Notes: a model not told the origin generated them from the letters alone. A DNA stretch of 64,000 bases from Streptomyces sp. NBC_00440 (GCF_036014215.1 NZ_CP107922.1:186001-250000), one strand, 5' to 3'; positions 1-8,116 are shown, numbered from the stretch's first letter. Numbers and translations: made by a program.

Positions 1-764
1 GCTGCTCCCCGCGCCCGCGGGGATGGTCCCGCCGAAACCGTCACCGTCGCCTCCGTGCAGACCTGCTCCCCGCGCCCGCGGGGATGGCCCCACACCCGCG
101 ACGCAGAGCGCCGTCACGACGATCTGCTCCCCGCGCCCGCGGGGATGGCCCCGATGCTTCTTCACCCTGGACGGCGGGATGGGACTGCTCCCCGCGCCCG
201 CGGGGATGGCCCCTCCCACAACTGGCGGTAGTCCGCTGCTGCGGTCTGCTCCCCGCGCCCGCGGGGATGGCCCTCGCCGGTTTCTGCTGTACCCCCGGCG
301 CTGGCCGGGCATCCCCGCGCCTGCGGGGATGCCCCCCGCGGCTGTGAAGCCCGCTGGCCGTGAAACTCACGTTCCCCGTGCCCGCAGGGGACGGTCGTTT
401 CGGTGGCTGCCTGGCGCCATGAACGTAGGACTGCGAGCCGTATCGCTGGGGACATGAGAAGGGCGTCTGCTCAGGGGATCATGTGCTGGGGCCCGCCAGC
501 GGAGCTTGGTCTATCGTCCGGTGTCTCTCGCCGCGCAGTAGATTGGACGGACTGCTCCTCGCACCGCGGGGATGGTCCCGTCCCGCGCTCGGGCGGCCTC
601 GCACGGCGGCCCTGCTCCCCGCGCCCGCGGGGGTGATCCCGAGCAATACGTCGAAGTTCACCGTGCACAAGGCTGCTTCGCCGCGCCTGCGGGGACGGTC
701 CCTTCGAGCGGACTCCCTCGGGTCCCCCGAAATCCCTGCTCCGTGCGCCCGCGGGGATGGCCCC
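1..764 (+). CRISPR. Type I-E-like CRISPR array, trailer end, decaying repeats
   Basis: Near-identical 29-bp repeats start at 2, 63, 124, 185 and 246. They share CTGCTCCCCGCGCCCGCGGG followed by GATGGYCCC, a GC stem typical of Cas6e repeats, and are separated by 32-bp unique spacers. The 61-bp period continues through degenerate copies near 307 and 368, and a barely recognisable one near 431. Diverged repeats then appear at 552-579, 612-640, 673-702 and 736-764 with 32-33-bp spacers. By analogy with E. coli repeats the + strand is the crRNA sense, so the leader should lie left of the window and the decay marks the trailer end. No cas gene is present here, so activity depends on genes elsewhere. 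Confidence 0.9.
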
Positions 765-921
765 ACTGGCCGCGCGGGAAGACGATCCGCCGGAGGCAGG
801 GCTGCTCGGCGTATTGCGTGCCAGTGCGCCGCTTGGGCTTCTTCGCCTGGGTGGCGTCGTTCTTCTTCGCGGCCTCCCGGGCTGAGAGCAGGGCCTGGCG
901 TGCGAGGTCGACGCTGCTCAC
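658..921 (-). pseudogene. Truncated DciA-like (DUF721) protein running into the CRISPR array
   Basis: A GTG start at 921 overlaps the TGA of the upstream large gene (GTGA), indicating translational coupling. The first about 50 residues (DLARQALLSAREAAKKN, then a KPKRR basic stretch) resemble the N-terminus of actinobacterial DciA proteins, which interact with the replicative helicase DnaB. The usual RRDGREP-type continuation and the DUF721 core are absent. From about 764 downward the reading frame is simply the complement of CRISPR repeats and spacers until a stop at 658. I infer that a rearrangement removed the 3' part of the gene. The family call rests on a short N-terminal match from memory. 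Confidence 0.55.
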
Positions 922-3515
922 GCGATCACCATCCCCGTGACTTCGCCGTTCAGTTGCCGGGTGGCGAACTCGGGCAGCCGGTCCATCCACGGCGCGGACC
1001 GGGCCTGCTCGCGCAGCTGCCCCAGCCGCGTCGCCAGCAGGTACTGCGCGGTGCGCTCCCGGGCCGCGTCGGCGACCTTCGTCGCCGCCGCGATGGCGTC
1101 CGCGCCGTTCGGGTTGTGCTGAAACCAGCGTCGCCCCTGCTCGGTCCGGTACGCCCGGCGGGCCTCCGCCTCGGCTTCCTCGGTCCGGCACAGCCGCCCC
1201 AGCACGTTGCTGCGGTACTCCGGCAGCGCCGCTTCCACGGTCTGGAGGGCGGCGAAGGCGAACGCGGCCGCCGCAGCGACCGGGTCCGCGTCCAGCTCGC
1301 CCGGTTCCACCAGGTCGAGGAACTCCCGCCGGGTGCGCTCGATGTCGGCCTCCAGCGATGCCCGGACGTGGGCGGTGACGGCGTCGATGTCGGCCGGATC
1401 GTCCAGCACGGCCGACCAGGTCGCGGTGACCAGCCCGGCCTCCACGATCGCCGCCTCGGTCCGGCGCCGGTAGCCGCACGTCTCGCACAGCCCACTGGCC
1501 TGCTGCTGCCCGCAGTCCTCGCACGCCAACTCCTGACGGGCCACGTCGGCGGCCGCCGCGGCCTCTTGCTCGCGCTCCGCCCGCTCTGCCGCTGCCGCAC
1601 GGGTCGCATCGCGCCGGGCCTTCTCCACGCGGGCCTGCTCTTGCCGCCACACGAGGTCCTCCGCCCTGACGGCCGCCTGCTCGCGCAGCCGCTCCTCGAG
1701 GACGCGCCAGCGCTCATCGTCGGACAGGCCGGGCAACTCCCGGTCGATGTCCGCGCCGACCCGCGCCCGGCGGGCACGGCGGATGTGAACCACGTTGGCG
1801 CAGTTCTCGCACCCGGTGCCGGTGTCGAGCCGGATCCCGTCGTCGCAGCGCCGGTCCGAGCACGAAGGCCGCTGCACCAGGCCCCGCCGGATCAGCCACC
1901 CGTACGGGTCGGTGACCAGGGCCTCGCCGCCAGTCTCCTCCAGGCGGCCGGTGAGCCGGTCCGCCAGCAGCCGCGGCGCACCGTCCGGCAGCGCCAGCAG
2001 ACCCTCCAGGTGTGCCAGCTCCGTCTTCGCGGCGGCCTCCACCTGGTCCTGCTGCCAACCGCTCAGCCGCTCCCACAGCCACGTGACCGGCCCCAGTGCC
2101 ACCCGCAGACGAAGATCAGCAGGCAGGCCGACCCGCCGCCGCTGCTGCGCCTTTTTACCACCCACGGCCTTCGGCCAGCCGCTGGCTCCAGCCCCGGCAG
2201 CGCGCTGTCCCACCCGCTCATCGACCGGGGACTTCTTCGGCTTTTCCCCGCGCAGCGGGCCGTCCTTCTCCACCGGAGACCCGGTCACGGCAGCGCCTAC
2301 CTCGCCGTCGACGGCGAGGACCTCGCCCGCGCATACGCGCTCCGGTCGACGGCCTTCACCCCCACGGCCTTCGCCGGAAAAACCACAATCAAGCTGCGGA
2401 GGAACTACGGGAGTAACCACAGAAGCGTGGTCTGCGTGGAGCTCTGCACTACCGGGACGCTCCCGATCCACCGCATCCTCAGTGTCCTTAGCACCTCCGA
2501 TCCCAGATGTACCAAGGGCACCAGCAGTATCGGCCGGAGCATGATCTCCGACTGCACCATCGGGACGCGCCGAAAACACGGCAGCGGAGCCCGAAACCGC
2601 CTCCACAGAGGCCAGCGTGCGGCCGTACGCACGGGCCACCGGCAGCAGCATGACCCGGGCCCGGCCGCGCATCCGCGTCGACGTCTTCCGGTGCTGCCGC
2701 GCAACGACACCGGCCTCCGTCAGCCGCGCCAGGACCTTCCGGGCCCCCGAGGGTGAGCAGCCCAGCAGCCGGGCCAGCGTCGCCGCCCCCCGCCCCTCCT
2801 TGACCTTCACCGAGCCGCCGCACAGCTGTAGCCAGCCCGATGCCCTCGTGGTCAGCACCATCAGCAGCAGCCCGAGCCGGTCGGTCGCAGCCCCCTTGCC
2901 CCTACGGCCGGTCAGCAACCCCGGCGGCGTCGGCTTCTTGCCCTCTGGCGTCCAGCCGTGCCCGAACAGCGCCTCGATGAGGTGCAGCAGCGTCGCCAGC
3001 TCCACCTTCGTCAGAGCCAGCGGGTGCCCCGCTCCCCCACTCTTGCGGGCGTTCCACAGCGGCATGACCAGGCAGTCCAGCCGAATCGGGTGCCCCTTCT
3101 CGTTCGTCACTACCTTCGTGTGCAGCCCGTCAGACGCGCGCAGCGGCGCCAGCACCCGGTGGTTGACCGTGGACCCGCCCACGCCCATCCACCGGCCCAG
3201 CTCCGCAACCCAGATCGACGTCTGGTTGTCGTTCTTCGCACCCTTCGGCGCCCGCGACTTCGCGTACAGCACCACCGCCGCGAGCCTCGCCACGTCCGAC
3301 TGCCCGGCGATCGACGGGTCCGCCAGCAGTGCTTGGACCGCGGCGAGCAACCGCAGCCGCATCGCGCGACCGAGGCGCAGCGGGTCATCCAGGCCGCCAT
3401 CGCCGGAGGCCGGCACCGACCGCAGCGCGGCCCGTTGCCGAGGAATGCCCGCAGAGCTGTTCGTGGCGTCGCCATACGGGTACGGCTGCATCGCGACGAG
3501 CGCCGCTTTCGACAT
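918..3515 (-). CDS. Large DNA-binding protein with two HTH regions and two zinc clusters; possible replication protein
   Basis: The protein has 865 residues if it starts at ATG 3515 (MSKAALVAM); an upstream in-frame extension is unlikely to be coding. Residues about 70-160 hold a winged-helix-like segment (VAELGRWMGVGGSTVNHRVL). A second HTH lies near 245-280 (LARLLGCSPSGARKVLARL). A low-complexity linker follows. The C-terminal half has two cysteine clusters, one of the C-x4-C type with a following CENC, and one with CEDC and CETC, embedded in Ala/Glu/Arg-rich helix. It overlaps a DciA-like remnant downstream, so a role in plasmid replication is plausible. A large regulator is the alternative. 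It is divergent from the gene at 3593 across a 77-bp gap. Confidence 0.75.
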   Translation of the reverse strand: MSKAALVAMQPYPYGDATNSSAGIPRQRAALRSVPASGDGGLDDPLRLGRAMRLRLLAAVQALLADPSIAGQSDVARLAAVVLYAKSRAPKGAKNDNQTSIWVAELGRWMGVGGSTVNHRVLAPLRASDGLHTKVVTNEKGHPIRLDCLVMPLWNARKSGGAGHPLALTKVELATLLHLIEALFGHGWTPEGKKPTPPGLLTGRRGKGAATDRLGLLLMVLTTRASGWLQLCGGSVKVKEGRGAATLARLLGCSPSGARKVLARLTEAGVVARQHRKTSTRMRGRARVMLLPVARAYGRTLASVEAVSGSAAVFSARPDGAVGDHAPADTAGALGTSGIGGAKDTEDAVDRERPGSAELHADHASVVTPVVPPQLDCGFSGEGRGGEGRRPERVCAGEVLAVDGEVGAAVTGSPVEKDGPLRGEKPKKSPVDERVGQRAAGAGASGWPKAVGGKKAQQRRRVGLPADLRLRVALGPVTWLWERLSGWQQDQVEAAAKTELAHLEGLLALPDGAPRLLADRLTGRLEETGGEALVTDPYGWLIRRGLVQRPSCSDRRCDDGIRLDTGTGCENCANVVHIRRARRARVGADIDRELPGLSDDERWRVLEERLREQAAVRAEDLVWRQEQARVEKARRDATRAAAAERAEREQEAAAAADVARQELACEDCGQQQASGLCETCGYRRRTEAAIVEAGLVTATWSAVLDDPADIDAVTAHVRASLEADIERTRREFLDLVEPGELDADPVAAAAAFAFAALQTVEAALPEYRSNVLGRLCRTEEAEAEARRAYRTEQGRRWFQHNPNGADAIAAATKVADAARERTAQYLLATRLGQLREQARSAPWMDRLPEFATRQLNGEVTGMVIA

Positions 3516-3592
3516 CACAGGAACGCACCCCCGTCCACGCAGCACACGGGAATGAGCAGGAACCTGCTGCTGACCCGATCGTTGTGCGGGCC

Positions 3593-4129
3593 ATGGCAGC
3601 CAAGAAGAACTCCGCCGCCCGCCGCGCCGGCGAAGCCGCACGCCGAGCCGCAGCAGCCCAGCGCATCGGCCCACGCCCCGTAAGGCCAGTCCTTCCGCAG
3701 CACCTCTACGACCTCAAACCGCCCGGTGTCTACTACCGCGAATGGGACACCCCGAAAGGCGCGGACGAAGAGGCGATGAAGAAGGGCAACGACGATTTCG
3801 GGCCGGACTCCGATGCTGCTCTCGGCATGCGATTCGTGCTGGAGTACCGCAGGACTTACGGGGTGCGCGTTCCGGTTATGGCCGCGCGTCAGCTCGATCA
3901 GTTCGTGGTCCGGACAGGCCTTGCGACCGACCTCGCTCAGACTCTGGGCGTCCCACCAGAAGAGGCCCGAGAACACCTGCACACCCTCCACGCGCGAGGA
4001 GTGCTCCTGATCGCCGACGACGGTTCCCTGTGGATGACCGTCCCACCCGGAGCCGACACGAACGACCACTGGGTGTTCGTGGAGAAGAAGGCGGACGCGC
4101 CACGGGAGCTCACCGTCGATTCCGACTGA
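3593..4129 (+). CDS. Hypothetical basic protein, 178 aa
   Basis: Starts at ATG 3593 with an Ala/Lys/Arg-rich N-terminus (MAAKKNSAARRAGEAARR). The remainder is a mixed alpha/beta sequence with a possible small HTH-like stretch around residues 110-140 (DLAQTLGVPPEEAREHLHTL) followed by a short beta hairpin (GVLLIADDGSLWMTV), as seen in winged-helix folds. No family is recognised. It is transcribed divergently from the large DNA-binding gene, and the shared 77-bp gap probably holds both promoters. DNA binding is an inference from the helix-wing pattern and the basic tail only. Confidence 0.65.
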   Translation: MAAKKNSAARRAGEAARRAAAAQRIGPRPVRPVLPQHLYDLKPPGVYYREWDTPKGADEEAMKKGNDDFGPDSDAALGMRFVLEYRRTYGVRVPVMAARQLDQFVVRTGLATDLAQTLGVPPEEAREHLHTLHARGVLLIADDGSLWMTVPPGADTNDHWVFVEKKADAPRELTVDSD

Positions 4130-4545
4130 GTTCGACAGCGCGGCTGGAGCGCGGGGGGCTGTGACTCGTAGCTGGCACTGGCGGGTCGTATTGCTGATCA
4201 CACCTAGAAGAAGTGCCAAAAGCGGCTGCTGTGTGACAGATACAGACGGGACTTCTCGCGACGGCGGCTCGCTGCGAGCCGGAGCAGCCAGGCCGACAAG
4301 CCGATGAGGGGGGTGGTGCGGGCGGTGCATGCGGTGGATCTCCCCTGGTAGGGGAGCCGGAAGCAGCGGATGTGACCAGACAATCAGGGTAAAAAGGGGC
4401 CCTGTGCTGGCTATCTGGTGACGGATGCCTATCCTGGGGGTAGGTGACCACGCGGATCGCAAGATCCACTGGCATCACCCGGCAGGCGAGGTCACCCTCA
4501 CTGCTAACGACTCAGGTTGTGAGGACTGCGAGTCGGTTTGCGATG
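4130..4545. other. Noncoding stretch ahead of a strong terminator
   Basis: About 415 bases with no convincing gene on either strand. A small fold is visible near 4424-4480 (GGATGCC pairing with GGCATC, plus GGATCgcaaGATCC), but it lacks tRNA signatures. A strong terminator follows directly, so an untranslated transcript or an unusually long 3' region is possible. Confidence 0.4.
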
Positions 4546-4590
4546 AAGCGGGTCCCGTTGTGGCGACGGGGCCCGCTTTGCGTTTTATGG
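4546..4590 (+). terminator. Intrinsic terminator
   Basis: The stem GCGGG-T-CCCGT pairs with ACGGG-G-CCCGC around a short loop and is followed by CTTTGCGTTTT. It faces the convergent XRE gene at 4602 and probably stops transcripts from both sides. Confidence 0.75.
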
Positions 4591-4601
4591 GCTTGATGTA
4601 G

Positions 4602-4889
4602 TCATCGCATCTTTCCGACTGACGTGGTGTTTGGCCTGGTATCAGCCGCTTCGGGGTACTTTGCGGCCAGGCGGTCCAGGAGGTGCGCGTATGCCTGCCG
4701 GTGCGGGGCGCGGGGCTGGGACGTGCCTGCCTCCCACCGAACGATGGCCAACCGCTGCACTCCGAGGGCCGTGGCTACCTGTTGCTGAGTCAAGCCGTCA
4801 GCCCTACGAAGGCGGGCACGGACAGCGGGCTCAGGTAGATCGGGAGGACGTTCAATCAGAGCATCGACGGCGTCCAACAGATTCGACAT
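4602..4889 (-). CDS. XRE-family HTH regulator, 95 aa
   Basis: The start ATG at 4889 (MSNLLDAVDAL) is preceded by a strong ribosome-binding site, AAGGGGG, 5-6 bases upstream. Residues about 27-62 form a classic XRE helix-turn-helix (RRADGLTQQQVATALGVQRLAIVRWEAG). The protein ends shortly after the domain with no effector part, so it probably acts as a dimeric repressor or antirepressor. It lies downstream of the GntR operon on the same strand but behind its terminator. A CTTAAG box at 5110-5119 sits in its own presumed promoter region, suggesting control by the GntR pair. Confidence 0.85.
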   Translation of the reverse strand: MSNLLDAVDALIERPPDLPEPAVRARLRRADGLTQQQVATALGVQRLAIVRWEAGTSQPRAPHRQAYAHLLDRLAAKYPEAADTRPNTTSVGKMR

Positions 4890-5109
4890 CGTGGCCCCCT
4901 TCTGGCGCGGCGATTGATCTACCGAAACATACATTGCCGAGATGGAGTCTGAGAGTAGGTGGCTCCAACGGGCGAGTCATCGCGGTCACTTGCGGCGAAG
5001 AGGCGAGGAGTCGTCGAGCGACCTTGTCGCGTGCCGCAGGAGCCGCCTGGGCGCCGTTCCTTTCTGTCGATCTGGTGAACGACTCGACGTTACCACCGTA
5101 AGTGGATAA

Positions 5110-5119
5110 CGCTTAAGGG
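5110..5119. promoter_or_regulatory. CTTAAG operator-like box upstream of the XRE gene
   Basis: CGCTTAAGGG is a near palindrome matching boxes found in the 6545-6594 divergent promoter region. It lies between the terminator of the GntR operon and the XRE gene. Confidence 0.45.
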
Positions 5120-5132
5120 TGTGAAGATGTAT

Positions 5133-5162
5133 GCGCCCTCGATCACTGCCAACCGAGGGCGC
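5133..5162 (-). terminator. Terminator of the GntR operon
   Basis: GCGCCCTCG and CGAGGGCGC form a perfect 9-bp stem 12 bases beyond the GntR stop codon on the minus strand. There is no T-run. Confidence 0.6.
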
Positions 5163-5173
5163 TCCTGCAGTCG

Positions 5174-5941
5174 CTACTGCACTCGCATCCTGTACCTCAT
5201 GCGGTGCCGGTGCGCAGCCTTCGTCATTAGGGTGACCTCGATGGGGAGCCCTCCATCGGAGTACACGGCCCGGAACGCCACCAGGACCGGCATGTCCTTC
5301 GGTAGTTCGAGGGCGAGTACTTCTTCTTCCGTGGGGATCTCGGATGAGAGCTCGTCAATGAACTCGCGTGCGGGGTAGCCCATCTCGCTCAGCAGAGCGG
5401 GCGTGCCCCCGCGGATCCTGCGCTTCTCCATCATCGCCGTGTTCCTCGCTAGGCTCAGCGGGTAGTACGACCTTGTCAATTCGGTCGGGTCGCCATCCAG
5501 CGTGAGGATCTGTTTCCGCAGGACGGCGTGGTCTCCCTCTTCCAGTCCCAGGGCTTTGGCCACTTCGAGTGGTGGCTGCACGACCTCTACTTCGATTAGT
5601 TGCGAGCCCCCGGCCTGGTTGCGCTTCGTGGCTTCGGTCATCCACTTGTAGGGTTCGCCGGGAGCGGCCGGGGTCATGAACGTCATCGGTTCGAGGGGTT
5701 GCTGTCCGTGCTGGCGGACGAAGACGCCCTTGCCAGGAAGTCCCTCCAGTAGTCCCTCTGTTTTCAGCATCTGGAGCGCCTTCTGGATGGTCGTGTTGGC
5801 GACGCCACCGTGCTCTTCCATCAGCTCAGCTGTAGACGGCAGTTTGCTTCCCGGTGTCAGGTCTCCACGGGTGATGAGGCGTCGCAGGTCAGCGGCGATC
5901 TTCTGGTGCGGTGATCTCGGGTCCTTGTGCTCCCTTGGCAT
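5174..5941 (-). CDS. GntR/HutC-family transcriptional regulator
   Basis: 255 residues, the usual HutC-subfamily length. Residues 10-75 are the GntR winged helix (HQKIAADLRRLITRGDLTPG, then LPSTAELMEEHG and the wing GLLEGLPGKGVFV). Residues about 110-250 form the UTRA ligand-binding domain, with the characteristic TRSYYPLSLA motif. It starts 2 bases after the stop of the UTRA-only gene upstream, so the two are co-transcribed. Plasmid GntR proteins of this type (for example KorSA of pSAM2) repress transfer or replication genes. That role here is inferred from the divergent excisionase-like gene and the CTTAAG boxes. Confidence 0.9.
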   Translation of the reverse strand: MPREHKDPRSPHQKIAADLRRLITRGDLTPGSKLPSTAELMEEHGGVANTTIQKALQMLKTEGLLEGLPGKGVFVRQHGQQPLEPMTFMTPAAPGEPYKWMTEATKRNQAGGSQLIEVEVVQPPLEVAKALGLEEGDHAVLRKQILTLDGDPTELTRSYYPLSLARNTAMMEKRRIRGGTPALLSEMGYPAREFIDELSSEIPTEEEVLALELPKDMPVLVAFRAVYSDGGLPIEVTLMTKAAHRHRMRYRMRVQ

Positions 5942-5943
5942 GG

Positions 5944-6492
5944 TCAGTTGTCCTGCTTCCGGAGGAGTCGGTAGTTGAGGTGCCGATGGGGCGGCATGGT
6001 CATTACGGAGGCCTCAAAGGGGATTCCGTCTGCCGTTTGGGTGATCCGCATCAAGCTCAGCACGGGACTGCCCGGTTCGAGTGAGAGGGCTTCCGACTCC
6101 TGAAGCGTGGCAATCCGCGTGCTCACATCCTCAAGCACGGCCGCGCCGATGTATCCCATGTCTGCAAGCAGGCTCACGGCGCCACCGGGGATCTTGCGAA
6201 GCTCTGCGAGGGGGGTGCCGGCTGCGATCGAAGCCGGATAGTACGAGTCGGCCAGTTCCACCGGAGACTCGTCCAGCAGGATCAGCCGGCGTCGCACGAT
6301 GATGTCGGCGCCAGCGGCCAGGCGGAGCGCGCTCTGCAGTGCCGCGGTGGGCTGGAGGGTCTCGACGCTCAGCGTCTTCTGCCCGCCCCGGCGCCCATGG
6401 CTGGCCGCTTGATCGGTCCAGGCATCTGTTTGTCCTTCCTCTCGCGGCGCTACGTACGGGGCCGAATCACTCACCCACGCTTCGTCCGACAT
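5944..6492 (-). CDS. UTRA-domain protein lacking the GntR DNA-binding domain
   Basis: 182 residues from ATG 6492, with GGAGGG 8 bases upstream. Residues about 40-180 match the UTRA domain of the following GntR gene, including the equivalent ADSYYPASIA motif and a C-terminal EASVMTMPPHRHLNYRL segment. No winged helix is present. The first 35 residues are a short acidic extension, so this is not an obvious frameshift of a full GntR. As UTRA domains dimerise, it may form mixed dimers with the downstream regulator or sense a ligand separately. It is the first gene of the two-gene operon. Confidence 0.8.
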   Translation of the reverse strand: MSDEAWVSDSAPYVAPREEGQTDAWTDQAASHGRRGGQKTLSVETLQPTAALQSALRLAAGADIIVRRRLILLDESPVELADSYYPASIAAGTPLAELRKIPGGAVSLLADMGYIGAAVLEDVSTRIATLQESEALSLEPGSPVLSLMRITQTADGIPFEASVMTMPPHRHLNYRLLRKQDN

Positions 6493-6544
6493 CGCATCCC
6501 TCCAGCTCGTGGAGCTCTGACCTTACTTCCTTGAGGCTCTCACC

Positions 6545-6594
6545 ATTATGGCTCGCCTTAAGGGCTTGCGTCTTAAAGTAGTATGCGCTTAAGC
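6545..6594. promoter_or_regulatory. Divergent promoter region with three CTTAA boxes
   Basis: Three related boxes, CCTTAAGG (6556-6563), TCTTAAAG (6571-6578) and GCTTAAGC (6587-6594), are spaced 15-16 bp apart. On the minus strand a CATAAT -10-like hexamer lies at 6545-6550 with the first box in the -35/-10 spacer. On the plus strand TAGTAT (6579-6584) precedes the gene at 6603. The layout fits autoregulation by the GntR protein. Confidence 0.55.
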
Positions 6595-6602
6595 TGTCAC
6601 TC

Positions 6603-6914
6603 ATGGAAGCCACGGAGACCACAGAATCGGCAGAGGGGGCGCAGCCCGGAGGGCTCAACGCCCGATCGGGCCGCTATGTCCGGGTCAGGTGGATCGCCGA
6701 GTATTTCGACGTCAGCCTGTCCACGATCTATCAGGCCATCGAGGCGGGCGAACTGCCCGCGGTGGCTATCGGGCTCGGCAACAAGAAGACCCTTCGCGTG
6801 CACCAGGACGACTTCGAGGCGTTCGAAGTCAATTGCCGGGTGCCGCTCCGCAGTGGCAAGGCGCACTCCCCTGCGGTCCTTGGCCGGGGCGAAAGCCGCG
6901 AGCTAGCTCTGTAG
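6603..6914 (+). CDS. Excisionase-family (MerR-like HTH) DNA-binding protein
   Basis: 103 residues. The core at residues 24-75 reads RYVRVRWIAEYFDVSLSTIY, continuing into a basic wing with KKTLRVHQDDFEAFE. This is the HTH_17/Xis fold used by phage and element excisionases and small plasmid regulators. There is no clear ribosome-binding site before ATG 6603; with TAGTAT 18 bases upstream the message may be nearly leaderless. It is divergent from the GntR/UTRA operon and shares its operator region, as in pSAM2-type control loci. No integrase is visible in this window, so a regulatory role is as likely as excision. Confidence 0.8.
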   Translation: MEATETTESAEGAQPGGLNARSGRYVRVRWIAEYFDVSLSTIYQAIEAGELPAVAIGLGNKKTLRVHQDDFEAFEVNCRVPLRSGKAHSPAVLGRGESRELAL

Positions 6915-7195
6915 CCGTTCCGCAGCCCTGTTGGTGAGCGCTGAGAACTCCCCGGCTCCGGCAGCGAAATCATCATGGCCGCAATACCGCAAAACAGCAG
7001 GAGTCACTGCTCTTCGGAGCAGCGGCAGTGGGGTGAGCCGAGCTCCCCCGGCCGAGGCGCCTGTACCGAATAGCTCCACCTGATTCGCCCCGATGGCGCT
7101 GCTGCGCTGTCTGCCGCGCCAGGACCACAGCCGAAGGGCCGGCCTGGCGCGGCAGAGAAGGCAGCACTCGCACCCACCCCTGTCAGGAGGATCCG

Positions 7196-7993
7196 ATGCC
7201 CCGCATTCGTCCCGGTCGTAACCGGTCCAAGAACACCAACCGCCGTGCGCCACTGCTGCTCAGCACCATGGCACCGGAGGACTTCAACGTCCGTCCGGGC
7301 GAAGTGAAGTCGATCTCCTGCCCCGACTGCCGGACCTGGCGCCGGATCATGGGCGACACGGTCCTCAAGATCCGCGAGCACTGCATCTCCGACAAGGTCG
7401 CGGAAGGCAAGAAGCACGCCCCTTGCCTCGGCACCGACCAGGTCGTAGTCATCGACATCGATGTACGGAGGTGGCAGGCCCGGCAGGATCGTCTGCTGCG
7501 GGACGCGATGCCCCAGGACAACCGGCGCGCGGCCCAGCAGCACTACAAGCCCCTCCCTGCCCCGGCCGCTCCGGTCTCCCAGATCGCGGCGGAGATGATG
7601 CTGGAGTCGACGCGCCAGTCCTACCTAGCCCACCGCAAGGGGTGCAGGGACTGCACGAAGGGCCAGCACTGCACGGACGGTGAACGCCTGGCGCGCCGCT
7701 TCGCACGGGTGGTCGTGAAGTCGCCCAACCACCACCGCGAGGCCAATGAGCTCCTGGCCCGCCAGGAAGCGCGCACAGCACGGCAGCACGCTCAGAAGCG
7801 GTCGGCGCTGCGCGGTGAGCAGTGGGCCAAGTGCAGCGAGGCTGTCGAGAAGGCGAACAACCAGTGCCGCGAGCGGGAGTCGGACACGCTCTCCGAGTTC
7901 CGCGCCCCCGGCCTCCCGCTGGCGCCGCAGGACGTGAAGGCGCACGACCAGCGACAGGCCGAACTGGGCAAGCGATACGCGCGGACTGCCTGA
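7196..7993 (+). CDS. Hypothetical cysteine-containing protein, 265 aa
   Basis: ATG 7196 follows a perfect AGGAGG five bases upstream, so expression is likely strong. A CPDCRTW motif near residue 42 and a second group (CRDCTKGQHC) near residue 149 could bind zinc. The C-terminal half is highly charged, Arg/Gln-rich helix and may be coiled coil. The opening MPRIRPGRNRSKN is basic. No family is recognised. It opens a run of small plus-strand genes, each followed by a GC hairpin. The 280 bases upstream (6915-7195) show nothing recognisable. Confidence 0.75.
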   Translation: MPRIRPGRNRSKNTNRRAPLLLSTMAPEDFNVRPGEVKSISCPDCRTWRRIMGDTVLKIREHCISDKVAEGKKHAPCLGTDQVVVIDIDVRRWQARQDRLLRDAMPQDNRRAAQQHYKPLPAPAAPVSQIAAEMMLESTRQSYLAHRKGCRDCTKGQHCTDGERLARRFARVVVKSPNHHREANELLARQEARTARQHAQKRSALRGEQWAKCSEAVEKANNQCRERESDTLSEFRAPGLPLAPQDVKAHDQRQAELGKRYARTA

Positions 7994-8070
7994 CCCGCGT
8001 ACCGATACGAATGACCACGGCCGCCATCCCTGCCCGGGTGGCTGCGGCTCCTTCCTATTTCTGATCCCGG

Positions 8071-8092
8071 CCGGTCACCACCTGGTGGCCGG
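8071..8092 (+). terminator. GC hairpin after the 7196 gene
   Basis: CCGGTCACCA pairs with TGGTGGCCGG (one G-T pair) and is followed by TCTTCCTTT, a weak T-rich tail. It separates the genes at 7196 and 8117. Confidence 0.6.
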
Positions 8093-8116
8093 TCTTCCTT
8101 TGAGCTGAGGACTCCC

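Noticed and set aside
918..3674. Longer form of the large minus-strand gene starting at 3674
   Set aside because: The extra 53 residues are Arg/Gly/Ser-rich and overlap the divergent gene at 3593; ATG 3515 is preferred.
4421..4480. tRNA-like or structured RNA fold
   Set aside because: A 6-bp end stem and one hairpin exist, but there is no T-loop, anticodon arm or CCA-compatible end.
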